This document shows positions 19,671 to 20,841 of a stretch of 20,841 bases of DNA, piece by piece. Under the pieces are notes generated by a model. It made no database searches. It was not told the origin of the DNA and saw only the letters and a list, made by a program, of their open reading frames with translations. Both the position numbers and the translations under genes were made by a program. The DNA is from Saccoglossus kowalevskii. Lineage: Eukaryota; Hemichordata; Enteropneusta; Harrimaniidae. The stretch lies in the NCBI RefSeq assembly GCF_000003605.2, contig NW_003138538.1:1-20841 (forward strand), written 5' to 3'. The number at the start of each line of letters is the position of its first letter. Position 1 is the first letter of the stretch.

Positions 19671-20841
19671 CATACAGACCTCAACTGTGTCAAGACGCAC
19701 ACACCTGAACGGTGTCAAGACTCACACACCTGAACGGTGTCAAGACGCACACACCTGAACAGTGGAAAGACGCGCACACCTGAATATTGTCAAGACGAGC
19801 ACACCTGAATGGAGTCAGGACATGCACACCTGAATGAGGTCAAGACGTGCACACCTGAATGAGGTCAAGACGTGCACACCTGAATGAGGTCAAGACGTGC
19901 ACACCTGAATGGCAGCAAGACGTACACACCTGAATGGCAGCAAGACGTGCACACCTGAATGGGGTCAAGACGTGCACACCTGAATGGCGTCAAGACGTGC
20001 ACACCTGAATGGCGTCAAGACATGCAAACCTGAACGGCGTCAAGACGTGCAAACCTGAACGGCGTCAAGACGTGCACACCTGAACGGCGTCAAGACGTGC
20101 ACACCTGAACAGCCTCAAGACATGCACACCTGAATGGCATCAAGACGTGCACACCTGAAAGGCGTAAAGATGTGCACACCTGAATGGGGTCAAGACGTGC
20201 ACACCTGGACGGTGTCAAGGGGTGCACACCTGAACGGTATCAAGACATGCATACCTGTATGGTGTAAAGACGCGCACTCCTAAACGGTGTCAAGACGCGC
20301 ACACCTGAATGGTGTCAAGACGCACACACCTGAACTGCGTCAAGACGCACACACCTGAACGGTGTCAAGACTCACACACCTGAATGGAGTCAAGACTCAC
20401 ACACCTGAAAGGCGTCAAGATGTGCATACCTGAAAGGCGTAAAGATGTGCACACCTGAACGGCGTCAAAATGTACACACCTGAACGGCATCAAGATGTGC
20501 AGACCTGAACGGCATCAAGACTTGCACACCTGAAAGGCGTCAAGATGTGCAAACCTGAACAGCATCAAGACTTGCACACCTGAACGGTGTCAAGACGCAC
20601 ACACCTGAAGGACATAAAGAAGTATACACCTGAATGGCATCAAGACGTGCACACCTGAATGGGGTCAAGACGTGCACACCTGGATGGTGTCAAGGCGTGC
20701 ACACCTGAACGGCGTCAAGACGTGCACACCTGAATGGTGTCAAGACGTGCACACCTGAATGATGTCAGACGCACACACCTGAATGGCATCAAGACGTGCA
20801 CACCTGAATGGCATCAGACGGGCACACCTGAATGGCATCAA
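19671..20841. repeat. Higher-order repeat copy 7 (HOR7, cut by the window end)
   Basis: The A half is complete (TATTG at 19785, CCTAAACGG near 20279, diagnostic monomer at 20610, 939 bp from the phase mark, the same length as in HOR6). A rare CAGGACATG variant is at 19816-19824. After 20640 the usual cassette is not followed. GGGGTC, GGATGGTGTCAAGG and GGCGTC monomers appear, similar to 16230-16350. The last ~80 bp carry the odd 24-bp monomers listed separately. Confidence 0.8.
20757..20841. repeat. Irregular monomers at the right end
   Basis: Two monomers here have lost an A (GATGTCAGACG near 20761 and CATCAGACGGGC near 20806), making them 24 bp. I see TCAGACG nowhere else in the window. 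The second also has GACGGGCAC where GACGTGCAC is expected. Divergent monomers are commonly found at satellite edges, so the boundary may be close, but no unique sequence is reached. Confidence 0.6.

Larger units (their letters stand above)
1..20841. repeat. 25-bp satellite array filling the whole window (about 830 head-to-tail monomers)
   Basis: Every line of the window is a copy of one 25-bp unit in a single orientation. Counting from the A of ACCTGAA, positions 1-7 (ACCTGAA), 13-18 (TCAAGA) and 23-25 (CAC) are nearly constant. Positions 8-12 and 19-22 carry most of the variation. Common states are CGG or TGG at 8-10, CG, TG or CA at 11-12, and CG, TG or CA at 19-20 and 21-22. Less frequent variants are GGCAGCAAG, GCGTAAAG, CAGCCTC, TGAGGTC, CTTGCAC and AAGTGCAC. 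The plus strand is A-rich and T-poor. No stretch of even 100 bases departs from the repeat, so the usual annotation of intergenic gaps does not apply. I do not recognise the family by name. Pericentromeric, subtelomeric or interstitial location cannot be told from the window. Confidence 0.98.

Noticed and set aside
1-20841. CRISPR array (short repeats at regular spacing)
   Set aside because: The whole 25-bp period is repeated. There are no unique spacers between constant repeats, no leader and no cas genes, and the repeats form higher-order blocks.
1-20841. Telomeric repeat or centromere-protein binding motif
   Set aside because: I saw no TTAGGG-type run and no recognisable CENP-B box in the monomer. 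Chromosomal location cannot be inferred.
1-20841. Transposon, tRNA, rRNA or promoter inside the array
   Set aside because: No stretch departs from the satellite long enough to hold one. The ATAAAG and GTATAC in the diagnostic monomer look TATA-like, but they are variants of the same 25-bp unit with no downstream gene.
1-20841. Coding tandem-repeat protein (25-residue repeats)
   Set aside because: The plus strand has TGA in the nearly invariant CTGAA of each monomer, and the 25-bp period moves it through all three frames every 75 bp. The minus strand is blocked by TCA in the same way. No long frame is possible on either strand.

Overview
The whole window is one uninterrupted tandem-repeat (satellite/minisatellite) array. 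I see no unique flanking sequence, no credible protein-coding gene, no RNA gene and no mobile element. The monomer is 25 bp. Taking position 1 as the A of ACCTGAA, it reads ACCTGAA (1-7), a variable stretch (8-12), TCAAGA (13-18), a second variable stretch (19-22) and CAC (23-25). About 830 monomers run head to tail in one orientation. Most are exactly 25 bp; a few are 23-28 bp.

The organism cannot be named from this sequence. A long satellite with layered higher-order structure, and with variation concentrated at CpG sites as TG/CA exchanges, suggests a eukaryote with germline CpG methylation (vertebrate-like, or possibly plant). It does not look like a bacterial or phage region.

The array has higher-order repeats (HORs). 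Using the monomer containing CATACAG as the phase mark (positions 52, 2826, 4775, 7325, 10972, 17247, 19671), I divide it into HOR1 to HOR7. A typical HOR is about 2.4-2.55 kb. It holds an 'A' half and a 'B' half, each ending in a shared cassette that carries a diagnostic monomer (GGACATAAAGAAG followed by GTATAC). The 15 diagnostic monomers are at 991, 2390, 3315, 4339, 5739, 6889, 8289, 9838, 12134, 12909, 14437, 15811, 16811, 18186 and 20610. Their A/B types are A B A B A B A B A A B B B A A: regular up to about 10 kb, then scrambled.

On top of this lie recent segmental duplications marked by private variants. The approximate shifts are 1949 bp, 4.62 kb, 8819 bp and 9.7-9.9 kb. There are also small tandem duplications of 176, 200 and 324 bp, and deletions in whole-monomer steps (for example 300 and 375 bp). 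These indicate unequal exchange or gene conversion in the array. The last ~80 bp hold unusual 24-bp monomers, which may mean the array edge is near.

The short minus-strand reading frames of 61-71 codons are by-products of the 25-bp period. I do not annotate them as genes. No new gene system was found; the points of interest are the nested repeat architecture, the CpG-decay signature and the traces of recombination.
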